From positions 124,001 through 188,000 of the forward strand of contig JABYQQ010000015.1 of NCBI GenBank assembly GCA_022605405.1: a stretch of DNA of 64,000 nucleotides, read 5' to 3'. The stretch comes from Earliella scabrosa (taxonomy: Eukaryota; Basidiomycota; Agaricomycetes; Polyporales; Polyporaceae). Both the position numbers and the translations under genes were made by a program. The first letter of the stretch is position 1, and every line of letters begins with the position of its first letter. Shown piece by piece: positions 53,892 to 64,000 of this stretch. The notes beneath the pieces are model-generated. The model worked only from the letters and a program-made list of their open reading frames with translations. It was not told the origin of the DNA and made no database searches.

Positions 53892-56800
53892 TCACTCCTC
53901 CGTCAGTTCTACCGCTCCGCTTTGTAGCCACGCCTCCAACTCTGCAAGCGGGTCGGCGTCCAAGCCTCTGCTCCGGTCTTCTGGTCGATCTTTAGGGTAC
54001 GGCGATAGACGGCGACTGTCAACCTTTGGTCGCGCCAGCAGGTGGTTGACGTCGGTTTGACATCCCAGCGAGTTGAACCTGTCCTGGTTGGCTAATGTGG
54101 ATCGTTGAGGCGAGCCGGATCTCCGCATATCACTGGCTATAACCTGGGCAGGGTGGTCGTTACTGGTGTCCGGCAGCGTAGGGGTGGAAGGGAGGATGTC
54201 GAAGAGATTGTTGTCTAGGATGAAGCCGTCGTCGTGATCCATTGCTAAGGGCGGAGGAGAAGTGACGGGGGAAGAGCCAAGCACGGTGTGAAACAGCTGA
54301 GAAGTGTCCCCTCCGCTTGCACCTTCGTCAGAGAACGAGAGATCGAACAATGGCGTGTCCTTGGGCTTGCCCTGCTTGATAGAAGAGGACTAACATATGA
54401 GCAAAATTCATGCAGCTGACCGATGCATACTACCTCGATGGGCAAATCGTCGCGCATGGATTGCACCCTCTTCGCGGGCGGTGAGGAGTGTGGGGATTGC
54501 CGTTTTCTCTTCCGAGATTCCGTCTCTAGCGTTCCATTGCTGACAGATTCATCGTGTTCCGCGATGGGAAGGTTGGCGATAAGTGCATCGAATTCAGAAT
54601 CCGCATAGTCGGTCGAGTCAGAAGCACCAGCGGGTCTTCCATCCTCACATTCCTGAAGAGAACCCAGGAGGTCGCCAGCATCAGGCATGTCGTCCTCAGA
54701 ATCAGACAGCATAGCAGACTGGTCTATCGTCGTCTTCGAGGGCTTGTCGCTGAGGGAGACAAAGTCAAGGTCGAAGTCTGGTACGGGTTTCTTAGGTAGC
54801 CGACTAGATGTCCCGCGCAGATCCGGATCGAGTTTGATTCTGGTGCCGTCACCAAGCTGCAGGTTCTCCTTGACGCCAGTGCGTTTGTGCAGGTCCTCCA
54901 GTCGTTTCATGGCGCCACCCGGATGTCGGCCTATCACTGAAGCGGCGTTGGGCTTGGGCTTAGGTTTGGGCTTCGTCCCTGGCGCTGTATCCGAGTCGGT
55001 CATGGGCAACGCCCTCGGATCGCTCCTATCCGCCGCGACGATCTGTTCGAGACGCTTCTTTGTCATTGGCGGAGGCTTCGCAAGTCCATCGCGACAGCTA
55101 CAGAGCTCTTGGTAATGCTCGGACGGCCAGCTGGGGAGAAGGGATGACATACCACAAATGCCGGCATTTCGTCTTGTCTTTGCACGTATGGTTACACCTG
55201 CCATAGATGCATGAGAAACTGCAAACATTCGAAGCTAAGCTGGACTCACTCAAAGTTGCCATTGGATAGTTGCTTGGGTGCGTTTAACAGTACTGGTACA
55301 GAGGAAGTTCTGGTGAAACTTTGCGACGGGAGATACTTGTCCTGTACATGTTCTGCGAATGCAGCCATCTATGAGCGCAAAAAACCAACTCGATCGAATC
55401 ACGGTGCGTACCGTTCAAGATGCCTTTCTTCGACTCTGTCAGTGGCGCTTCATCATCCATCTTGAAGTCGCCATCTTCTCCGACGTCCCAGAAGTCGGCT
55501 ATCTCCTCAAGACCCTCAAGGTCCCTGGCCTATGAGCGAGATCAGTTCCTCCGATCAAGAGCACCTCAAGAGACTAACCAAGGAGTCCTGAGGTCGAGTA
55601 TCCATGATAGGGAACGCAGAGGGGTCCACGTTTGGTTTGTAGGAGGCCGAGACTGTCACTCCGGCGTACGTATCCTACAAGGCAGTCAATATAGCTGGGT
55701 CGATCCGAGATGCGGAGCAAACCATACAGATGTCATGTAGACGATGATTGCCTGGCTAGGCTTCGTCAACTTGGCTGTAACCTCGAAGGTGCGAGATTCC
55801 TTGAGAGCTGAAGTCCTGTATCAAGTAGTGAGCACGCTTTATATGGAGTACTGTACATAGTCATGGACCCACGAGATTCTGCGAAAGTCGATGAAGTTGT
55901 TGTCTGATGTCAATGTCAGCACAACCGTCTGGTCGTAGCGCTTCGGCTTTTTGCTCTTCTTGAAACCAGACACCTTGCCTTCGCGGACAACACCGCATTC
56001 AATCGAAAGTTCCACTTCGACAGCGTCGATGTGCTTCGAAACATCTATCTCGCAAAGATTGAGTGTGTATTGTGGGAGTTGTTTAACCGCCGCGAGGACT
56101 TCGTGCCCGAAGGGCGGCTTCCGATTGAGCCACTGGAATAATTCAATGAACAACTCGGCTAGACGAGAGAAAATACGTACTGTCTCGATCAGACCGGGAT
56201 CCATCTTGCGCAGGGAGGCGAATGTCGTGACCTTGTGTTCCGCAAGTACCTGTCTTATGATGAGTATGTCTACTTTGACTGTGTACACGAGAACCACCTT
56301 CAGGCTGAAACCATTCTATCAACCTAGTGACTGGTGCGATAAAGATAAGACACTCACGACTTGAGTCCAATATCGTCCAGCTGTCGAAAGATGACGCTAC
56401 GATCTTCCCATGCTTTCGCATTCAGGCAGCGCAGCCTATTCATTGTGGTGAATGAGACGATCACGAGACACATAGAACTGGGACCTACACTTCGAGCGCG
56501 TTCTTCAGAAGCCCTCCTGCTTTACGAGCATTTGCGACCTCGACGACAGCTATGTGTGCAATATCAGGGCATGTGATGTATCCACAGGAGACAATACCAA
56601 CTGCGCGCGATACGGCAGATGTGCCGTAAAATAGGGATAGATTCTGTATAAGGCTGAGTTTCCGCGCTCTTATACTCGGGGTCCGAAAGATTGATGGCAG
56701 CCAGGATAGCTTGAATCAAGATGAAGACTTTGTCAGACGGCTTCTCGATCTTCTTGAGGGGATAGCGAATATCGTTATGTGTGCGCAACTTGTTGTAGAC

Positions 56801-59800
56801 CTATGACAAGGTGAGCATGTTCAGGCGATTGTGGACAGTGCGTCACACCTGTTTCTCTCCCGACCTAAACTTGATCTCCGAAAACCTGATCGTAGCATTA
56901 GACACATGCGTATCCGTGATAGAACATACATGCCACTTACTCGTCTGAGCAGGACAGCGTCTCGAGCTTGCAGTGACGTTAGAAACCTCGAGAACGACGC
57001 TATATGCACTCACGATCTCGCGCACGGTAGCTTTGTCAGATAGTTTCATGATCTGGACCATCTTATGCAAAGTGTATGAGCAAAAGTGTGATAAACGATG
57101 GGAAACAGTACCGTGGCTTGGCGAATGTAGAACTGGAAGGGATTTTAGTGTGTGACTTCCCTTTCATTCCGCAGGGAGACGAACCTTGCTCATGATGTCA
57201 CCATACTCGGTCGATGAAAGCGCATCGCTCTCATCATCTTGAATTACCATCTCCGCTTGCTTCAGCGTCGCAACACTCTGAGTGACTAGTTCGTCCATGC
57301 TTTCCTCCCAGCTCTTGTTGCCTTCCTTCTTCATATCGTAATGAGAGGGATTTTTGCGCATGCGCCGGTACAGGAAAGAGTTATGCAGCCACGCCTTCGC
57401 CGTATCCATGTTGGTGATTGTACCAAGGGCGATCTCAGAGTTGAGATGCTCGGAGAGCGACAAGTGTAGGCTGCTCTCAAGCACCGTCTGACCTTGGGCA
57501 AGCGTTCGGTATTTGGTCTCGAGCTCTTGTTCGCACATAATGATGGCGACGCCCTCCTTATCGAATTGTGGGCGCCCCTGGGATGGGTAAGTTGCGTTGC
57601 TTCTGAGTGATGCATCGAGAACATACAGCGCGTCCAATCATCTGCATGACATCGAGATCGGAGTATTCCTGGGAAGCGTTGTTCTGGAAGAGCTTGACGC
57701 CTTTAATGATCACCGTGTGTGCCGCTGCAAGAGATTGAGCAGCATTTCTCACAGTCAATGCACCACTTACGCAGGTTCACCCCCACGGCGAGGGTCTGAG
57801 GAGCGAGAATGAGACAAAAACTACAGAAGACAGCAGCAAATATCGACGCACGGAGGTGGCGAAGAGCACCTTCAGGGCTTTCTTCAAGTACAGTTGCTCG
57901 GTTGCGCTCCGGTCGTCCCTTTGGAGCCCTGCATGATGCACTCCAATCCCACAGGCGGCCAGCTCTGCGAGAGCATAGGATGAGTCGCTACGCAATTATA
58001 GACAACCTGGCGGCACCCACTGTCCAACTGCTTGTTGCTGAAGACATGGTCGATTCTGCAAATGTCCCATAAGGCCGCAGACAAATGCGGAAGAGGACGC
58101 CGAGTGTACCTTGCTGGCTTGGACCAGGGCAGGGTCTCTCGCTTCCCGGCAGCCTCCTCGTATTCCTTCAAAATCTGCTCTGCGGCAGCCATCACGCCTG
58201 GCAGAAGGGTGTCAATGTCGCTCTTTTTGAAGAGCTACTGATCGCACCTTTGCGCGTCGGACAAAAGACGAGAACAGGCTTGTCGTAGCAATGCTGCTGC
58301 AAAATACCGTAGAGTTTATAGTCGAGAGCCTTTGCGAATACGAAGTCGTTCGTATCTTTGCGCCGAGGGACTCCGTACACAAACTTCGAAAGCTTGCATG
58401 GTCGGAATTCGTCACCAAACTGCCACGACCGTTAGCAAGAGTGATCGGTTAACACCACTAGCGCGGTGTACCTCTTTGACCGTCGCCGGTCCATCGCCGT
58501 TTCGACTGCCAATCCACTCGGCAACGTCGCTAATGTTGGGAACAGTGGCGGAAACGACGACGAATCTAACAGATCTGCCGCGGAGCTTCATGCGGGACAC
58601 TACGACTTCTAGAGTACTACCGCGAGATTCGTTCAGCAAGTGGACCTAGGGAAATGTGTCAGGCCGAAGTAGTGACGCAGTAACAGCTCCACCCGCCTCG
58701 TCTATGAGGAAAAGCTGGATCTGCGATAGTATATGACTATGATCTTGCCTGTGTGCCACATCGAGAAGTGAATAATGTTGGAGGTCTGGTACGCACGTAC
58801 CAGTTTCTCGTGAGACTGTCCCATTTCTCGCCCTAAGGGAAATCTTCGGTTCTGATCTCTGAACGCAACCGAAATGGCTCACTGTCGTCACACTAAAGAG
58901 CATGAGTTAGCATGCCTCCGCTGATAGGCACCTATAACGCACATAAGTGTGGCATCCTTCGCGTCGCCCCAGGCTCCTCGACCAGTATTTACTGTATCTC
59001 CAGTTAATTCCGAGCCTGCATCCGCGCCAATTAGTCAGATAGATGCTATGGCTTGTCGTCAACTCACATTTGGCACCGAAAGGTGCAAATTTGGCTTGCC
59101 AGTCCGTCGCCTTTTCAGTGCACAGAGACTACACCTCCGTATGAGGGGAATGAACTAGCAAGGAAAGTGAATGAGAGCATGATACCTTCGTGGGAGCGAT
59201 ATAAACGCATTTGACTTTCTGACCCGTTCTTGACGTCTCTCGCAATGTCTTGACAATAGCAAGTTCGAATAACGCTGTCTTGCCACTACCGGTCGGCGCT
59301 GTTGAGGTGCATAGGTACAATGGGTTTCCTCCAGAACGATGAATAACTTACCACTGATGACCTGCGAAATTGTCTCGATCTTACAGTCTTCTCCATACAG
59401 CAGAGTAAGATATGAAACGTACCATGTTTTCATCAGTGTGCATGACCTTCACGACGTCAATATCTATACGTATCACACAAGTAGCAAACATACCGTGTCA
59501 AAACAGTGAGTTTGCACGGCATTGAAAACCCCGAACTTGAACAGACTGCGGTATATGTCGGCTGGTATTGGGCGTAATTGTCTGAGCTCACGACTCGGAC
59601 ATGAGAAATGACTCACGTAGATCCGAGACGGGTCGTAAACGGGTTCGCGGTCTAGGTTGAGACCCCAAGTCACTATTGTCCCGACTATATGCGCTTTCCT
59701 GCGCGACATCCGACCGATTGAATGGCGTTTGTTGATAAACATCGGAGGAAGCCCTGGAGTATTCGCGCCCTTGCCAACTGGAATTGCCGAGATATGGCGA

Positions 59801-60442
59801 GTAGCGGTTCGGCACTGACCCTGCATGCACATGAATGCTTGTTGGGGATATAAGTCAGACGAAAGTGCTCGTACCCATCTGTTGCCTGGGGTAGAGGTCC
59901 GACATATGTCTATCCATTTGAGCATCGACCCAAGTCTCTTCATAACTTCCCAGAGATGTTGACGCGCCAGGCATATCTTCCGCATAAGAAGACGAGTGTT
60001 GATCAACATATGCGGGGCGATGAAGTTGAGGAGTTGGTCCCCCCACTGGCATGCGCGAACGATGGCTACGGTCTGGCGGTGATGGAGAAGAATTTGCTGG
60101 GATAGTAGCGCATACAGCTATAAGGAGGAAGAGCGGAAGTAATACCTGAGCTATAGACTTACCTATCTCCTCCAACAGTTCATCTACATCATCGTCGTAG
60201 GCCGGGTCGTAGATGTCTTCGTCGTGAGCATCATTGGGAGACGTGCCATGGTATTCAACATGGTAACCGAAGTGAGCACTTTGGCTGGGGCTGCTGCCTC
60301 CATAAGTGTAGCGAAAGCGGCCGTCCATGTGGGCGGAGACAAGAGACACGACAAGCTGGGACAACCAGCTGGAGAGGTATGACGCGTCCGAGTCCGGGAA
60401 AGTCGGAGATCTATCGCGTCCTGCTCGCAGCTCAGCGCTCAT
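53892..60442 (-). CDS. MER3: Meiotic crossover DNA helicase Mer3 / HFM1
   Basis: A large gene of about twenty or more exons, from ATG 60442 (alternative 60328) to the stop at 53892. Ski2-like helicase motifs in order: IPADIYRSLFKFGVFNAVQT; Walker A (SAPTGSGKTALFELAIVK, ~59,290); VKCVYIAPTK; IQLFLIDE joined to HLLNESRG (DExH box, ~58,700); VVVSATVPNISDVAEWIGS; KPVLVFCPTRKGA; CGIGVHHAGLQRDDR; VKLFQNNASQEYSDLDVMQM and GRA-RPQFDKEG (motif VI across an intron). Winged-helix and Sec63 domains follow (NLCEIDVSKHIDAVEVELSI; KPKRYDQTVVLTL). A C-terminal Cys/His knuckle (ECNHTCKDKTKCRHLCCRDG, ~55,080-55,200) is typical of HFM1. Mer3 unwinds joint molecules and promotes interfering crossovers in meiosis. 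A disordered ~400-residue tail ends the protein. Exons were only partly fixed. Confidence 0.92.
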
Positions 60443-60629
60443 GTTGTGCGTGTGTCACGCGTGACCCTTCGCGTCCTGGCCGAGGCCGTCGGGCAGCTAG
60501 TGGCTCTCAGCACTCTTCCTCTCTCTACCACTAGTATCAGTGCTATCGCGCCCCGCTCTATCGCTCTTTTCGCAATTCGCATATCCAAGACATCCGCTCA
60601 ACTGCTATAACACCACAGAAGCTCTCCTC
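60443..60629. promoter_or_regulatory. Short bidirectional promoter, MER3 / CKS1
   Basis: 187 bp between the two ATGs. No TATA box is obvious. A meiotic gene and a constitutive cell-cycle gene sharing so little DNA is notable. Inference only. Confidence 0.45.
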
Positions 60630-61108
60630 ATGGCTGCCAAAGACGCGACGCAGCAGGATGTCGTGCGCAAGTTGGAGGAGTACATCGAGAAGTGAGTTCA
60701 TCTTCGGTGGTATCAGCTACCCGCATGGCTCACGGGGAATTTGTGTAGGATTCATTACTCCGAGCGCTACTCTGACGATGAATACGAGTATCGCCATGTC
60801 ATCCTCCCCAAGCCTCTCTTCAAGATGATCCCGAAGGAATTCTTCGTTGATAACGACAACAGGAACACGCTGCGCTTACTTTCGGAGGAGGAATGGCGGG
60901 GCATTGGGATCACACAGAGTCTAGGCTGGGAGCACTATGAGGTCCACGGTGAGTAACTTTCTGGAGGTCATGCAGACAGATGGTTAGAACCGCTCCAGCC
61001 CCGGAACCCCACGTTCTCCTCTTCCGGCGTCCGAAGAACTTCGATCAAATACATGCCGCTATGAACGGACGGAATGCAGCGGGAAAGCAGCCGGCGAAGA
61101 GGAAATGA
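60630..61108 (+). CDS. CKS1: Cyclin-dependent kinase regulatory subunit
   Basis: Three exons (60630..60691, 60749..60948, 60999..61108) give 123 aa. The Cks fold is nearly complete: [20 protein letters not shown] (phosphate-binding Arg), [58 protein letters not shown] is the hinge linked to strand-swapped dimers. The subunit binds Cdk1 and docks phosphorylated substrates. There is a short fungal insert (VDNDNRN) and a basic C-terminal tail after FRRPK. Confidence 0.96.
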
Positions 61109-61648
61109 GGGTGTGGTTTCTGCTCTGATGAACCTTCCGTCATCTCCGGCGGACCTATACGACTTCCAGCATTAAGACTCTTCCCCATGAATGCCTTCTT
61201 TCTCTTCCTCCGGTCCCAATCCGGTCCTTACCGTTATGTACCTGATCGTCAGCTGTGTTGTGCATTATCGCATCGCTCTCTCTCTCTCTTGCTACATGTT
61301 GTGAATCAAATGGCCCCTCTCGTATCCAATTCAGGTCTCGTTACATGTACGTCAACACTGGCATGCACTTCGACTGGTGTCGTGCCGAAGACAGTCCTGT
61401 GTACTACCCGACAATGAATGAGCTCCTGCTGAGCGAGCGCTATATCTCAGTCGTGAAGTCAGATCAGCCGTGCTGAGTACTTGTGACTGCTTCGCTCGGA
61501 CAACCCACCACCACTTGTTCCGGAACCTGATTGCCTCTCCAGGCGCCCTCGGCACCGCTGGTTTGTGTGATGCATTGTGCTCGCCATATGCCGTAAGCTT
61601 CGCAAGACAAACCCAGACAGACTCTCATAGCTTCTGCCACCGACGCGT
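61109..61648. other. Intergenic, CKS1 to the M16 protease
   Basis: 540 bp with no supported gene. A CT repeat (about 61275-61290) lies in it. The frames seen (61187-61476) have no motif. Confidence 0.4.
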
Positions 61649-64000
61649 ATGCTGCGACTTCTTGCAGCGGCTCGACGTGGCCCCTCCCTCTCTTGGACTT
61701 CCGCTCCATCTACACTTTCATTCATTCGCCACCGGAACGGTCTGTCAGTCCCTTCGTCTGGCTTCGCAATGGTCGCGACTGCTTCCGACGCTGGCTCTTG
61801 GGCACGGGTCACCACTGGTCAAACGCCCTACTATGTTTTCACGAAACCCATCGAGAAATCACCACAAGATGATAGAGACTACAGGTTGATCAGGCTGGAG
61901 AACGGATTGCAGGCAATGCTTGTGCATCATGCGAAGGCGGACAAGGCGGCAGCGAGCTTAGATGTGGCGGTGGGCCACTTGTACGACCCGGTGAGTGTGG
62001 CCCCATGTCCACCAGGGATGATGCATTGCAGGAGTAACGTCGTGGTCGGACGGAATGCAACAATCATGGTCTGACTTTCTATGCCTATAGGATGACATGC
62101 CCGGCCTCGCGCACTTCTGCGAACATCTTTTGTTCCTGGTGCGTCACTTCATAGTCTCTCTACTCTGTCTGGACTTAACCAGGAGGTGGCCAGGGCACGG
62201 AGCAATTTCCCAAAGAGAACGAGTACTCGGAGGTGTGTGGCCATTATCTATCACGCGAGTGCCGACTTACCTCACTCTCCTTGCTCGTAGTACCTCTCCA
62301 AGAACAACGGCAGCTCCAATGCATATACCGGTACCTCCAACACGAACTATTATTTCAACGTCTCCACTTCGGCCTTGCATGGTGCACTTGAACGTTTCTC
62401 AGCGTTCTTCCACTCTCCTCTCTTCGCGCCCTCGTGTACCATGCGCGAGCTGAACGCGGTGGACTCGGAGCACAAGAAGAACCATCAGAGTGATATCTGG
62501 AGAATCTTCCAAACCAACAAGCACTTGAGCAAGGACGGGCATCCATGGCGCAAGTTCGGCTCTGGCAACAAGGACAGTCTGTTGAAGGTCGGCAAGGAGC
62601 TTAAGGCGAAGAACCTGCTTAACGGTACCGGCGTCATGAAGAGTGCGGATGGTAGTTTGGCTCCCACACCGAACGACTCGAGGGCGCCGTCCCCCGCCCC
62701 TTCGGTGAGTTCCACAAGCAGTGAACTTGAGGGCGATGGCGGCATCGTCGGTCGAGAAACACGTCGGAGACTGGTGGAATGGTGGAGTCAGGAATATTGC
62801 GCTGGGAGGATGCGTTTATGTGTGGTCGGCAAAGGTGCGTGTCGTCAGTCATAGGAGGATTGCTCGCCCTGAGGTACATCGCAGAGTCCCTCGACGAGCT
62901 TTCCGACATGGTGGCTACCCTCTTCTCCCCGATACCCAACCGAGGCAAGGAACCGCTGCACTTGATCTCCAAACATCCATTTGGGCCGAATGAGATGGGT
63001 GTGAGTGATATGACACCTGTACAATTGCGATGAACTCATCTCCCCTCTAGACCCTTGTTTCGGTACAGACAGTGATGTCTTTCCATGCTCTTGAGGTTAG
63101 CTTTCCTCTGCCGCATATCCCACCATTCTGGCGATACAAGCCCTCAGGCTTCATTGCACACTTCCTGGGACACGAAGGTCCCGGGTCCCTGCATTCGTAC
63201 CTGAAGCAGAAAGGTTGGATTACCGCATTGTCCGCTGGGCCTCAGAATCTCGCCAGAGGATTTGCGATGTTCAAGGTGACCTTGTACATGACGCCTCAAG
63301 GGTTCGGTAAGTGCTCATTGCTCGGTATTTTCCTCCGAAGCTGACCGCCATGTCGCGCCAGAGAACCACGAGACGCTTGTGCAGTCCATCTTCAAGTACA
63401 TCGCTCTTCTCAAGTCCTCAGAGTTCCCCTCGTGGATGCAACGGGAACGCAGCCTCATCAGCGCGACGCGCTTCCGGTTCGCCGAGAAGAGACGTCCCGA
63501 TGACTATGCGGTATGGGTTACGGAGCATATGGCCTGGCCTGTCCCTCGCGAACGCATCCTCAGCGCGCCACAACTCGTGCAAGAATGGGACGAGGACGAC
63601 CCGGATAACGGCGGTGAGAAGGAGATGCGCGACATACTCAACTCATTCACCATCGAGCGCTCGCGCACCGTGCTCATGGCGAAGGGAGAAGAGTTTGAAC
63701 GGATCAAGGGCAAGGACCTGGTCTGGGAGAAGGAGCCGTGGTACGGCACCCCGTATCACGTTGAGCGATTCAGCGGCGAGTTTGTCAGAAAGGCGAACGA
63801 GCCGAATGACCTCAATGAGCTCTTTTTGCCCGGTCCGAACGAGTTCATCCCGACGAATCTTGATGTCGAGAAGCGCGAAGTTGAGAAGGTGCGTCGATCT
63901 CACGTGTTATTGTTGATGCACCCTTCAACTCTATAACTTCGGCAGCCGTCGAAACGTCCGTATCTCATCCGGGAGACTCCGCTGAGCTCCTTGTGGCACA
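61649..64000 (+). CDS. M16 metalloprotease, insulysin / Ste23 type, 5' part (partial)
   Basis: The gene runs off the right edge. Exon 1 is 61649..61990 and exon 2 starts at 62091. The N-terminus MLRLLAAARRGPSLSWTSAP could be a mitochondrial presequence; an internal Met at about 61769 (MVATASDAGS) could start a cytosolic form. The inverted zinc motif HxxEH is in GLAHFCEHLLFLG (62103-62138 plus the next exon), followed by GTEQFPKENEYSE, SSNAYTGTSNTNYYFNVSTS, the third zinc ligand Glu in ELNAVDSEHKKN, and RIFQTNKHLSKDGHPWRKFG. Later exons give FLGHEGPGSLHSYLKQKGWI and FSGEFVRKANEPNDLNELFL. Such enzymes degrade small peptides; yeast Ste23 and Axl1 process a-factor. A Ser/Pro-rich insert sits near 62640-62750. 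Confidence 0.92.

Noticed and set aside
1..64000. CRISPR arrays, prophage, bacterial operons, or autonomous transposons with transposase or reverse transcriptase
   Set aside because: No regularly spaced repeats, no such enzymes in any frame, and gene structure is plainly fungal nuclear.

Overview
This window is nuclear DNA from a filamentous basidiomycete, probably an Agaricomycete of the Polyporales / white-rot type. The genes are cut by many 45-65 bp GT-AG introns. They include a carbohydrate-binding cytochrome b562 (AA8-CBM1), a copper-radical glyoxal-oxidase-like enzyme, a DUF6534 membrane protein and a tandem F-box family, all typical of wood-decay basidiomycetes. There are no operons and no CRISPR or bacterial features. 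Exon structures were read by hand from splice consensus and reading-frame continuity.

Layout. 1-7 kb: 5' end of a SAC1-type phosphoinositide phosphatase, proteasome beta-5 (PRE2), a LaeA-like methyltransferase, the SUMO E2 UBC9 and the snRNP/snoRNP protein SNU13. 7-14 kb: AA8-CBM1 cytochrome, a conserved fungal protein with a degenerate retropepsin-like end, mitoribosomal mS38, a possible P450 relic and a Ser/Arg-rich protein. 14-21.4 kb: an F-box protein, GPI mannosyltransferase III, a DUF3835 (URI/Bud27-related) protein and PNO1. 21.6-30.2 kb: three tandem F-box/Cys-rich paralogues sharing an upstream element. 30.7-35.2 kb: an intact hemerythrin-like gene, a decayed hemerythrin-like copy and a DUF6534 gene. 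36-44 kb: FAN1 nuclease, a small kinase-N-lobe-like protein and NEDD1. 44-45 kb: a 182-bp inverted repeat pair with a tRNA-like box B, and an intron-containing tRNA-Arg(CCU). 45-49 kb: glyoxal-oxidase-like enzyme and a third hemerythrin-like gene. 50-64 kb: SKIP/Prp45, TIM54, MER3/HFM1 meiotic helicase, CKS1 and the 5' part of an M16 (STE23/insulysin) protease.

Most genes are conserved housekeeping genes (proteasome, SUMO, splicing, ribosome biogenesis, mitochondrial import, cell cycle, DNA repair, meiosis). Several are in short head-to-head pairs (DUF3835/PNO1, SKIP/TIM54, MER3/CKS1). The more variable content lies at 21-36 kb and 44-45 kb. The best leads are the five copies of an 11-mer (ACGCGGTCACG), the near-perfect inverted repeat, the hemerythrin pseudogene with an apparent intron stub, GC-AG introns, and a 9-nt micro-exon in the cytochrome gene.
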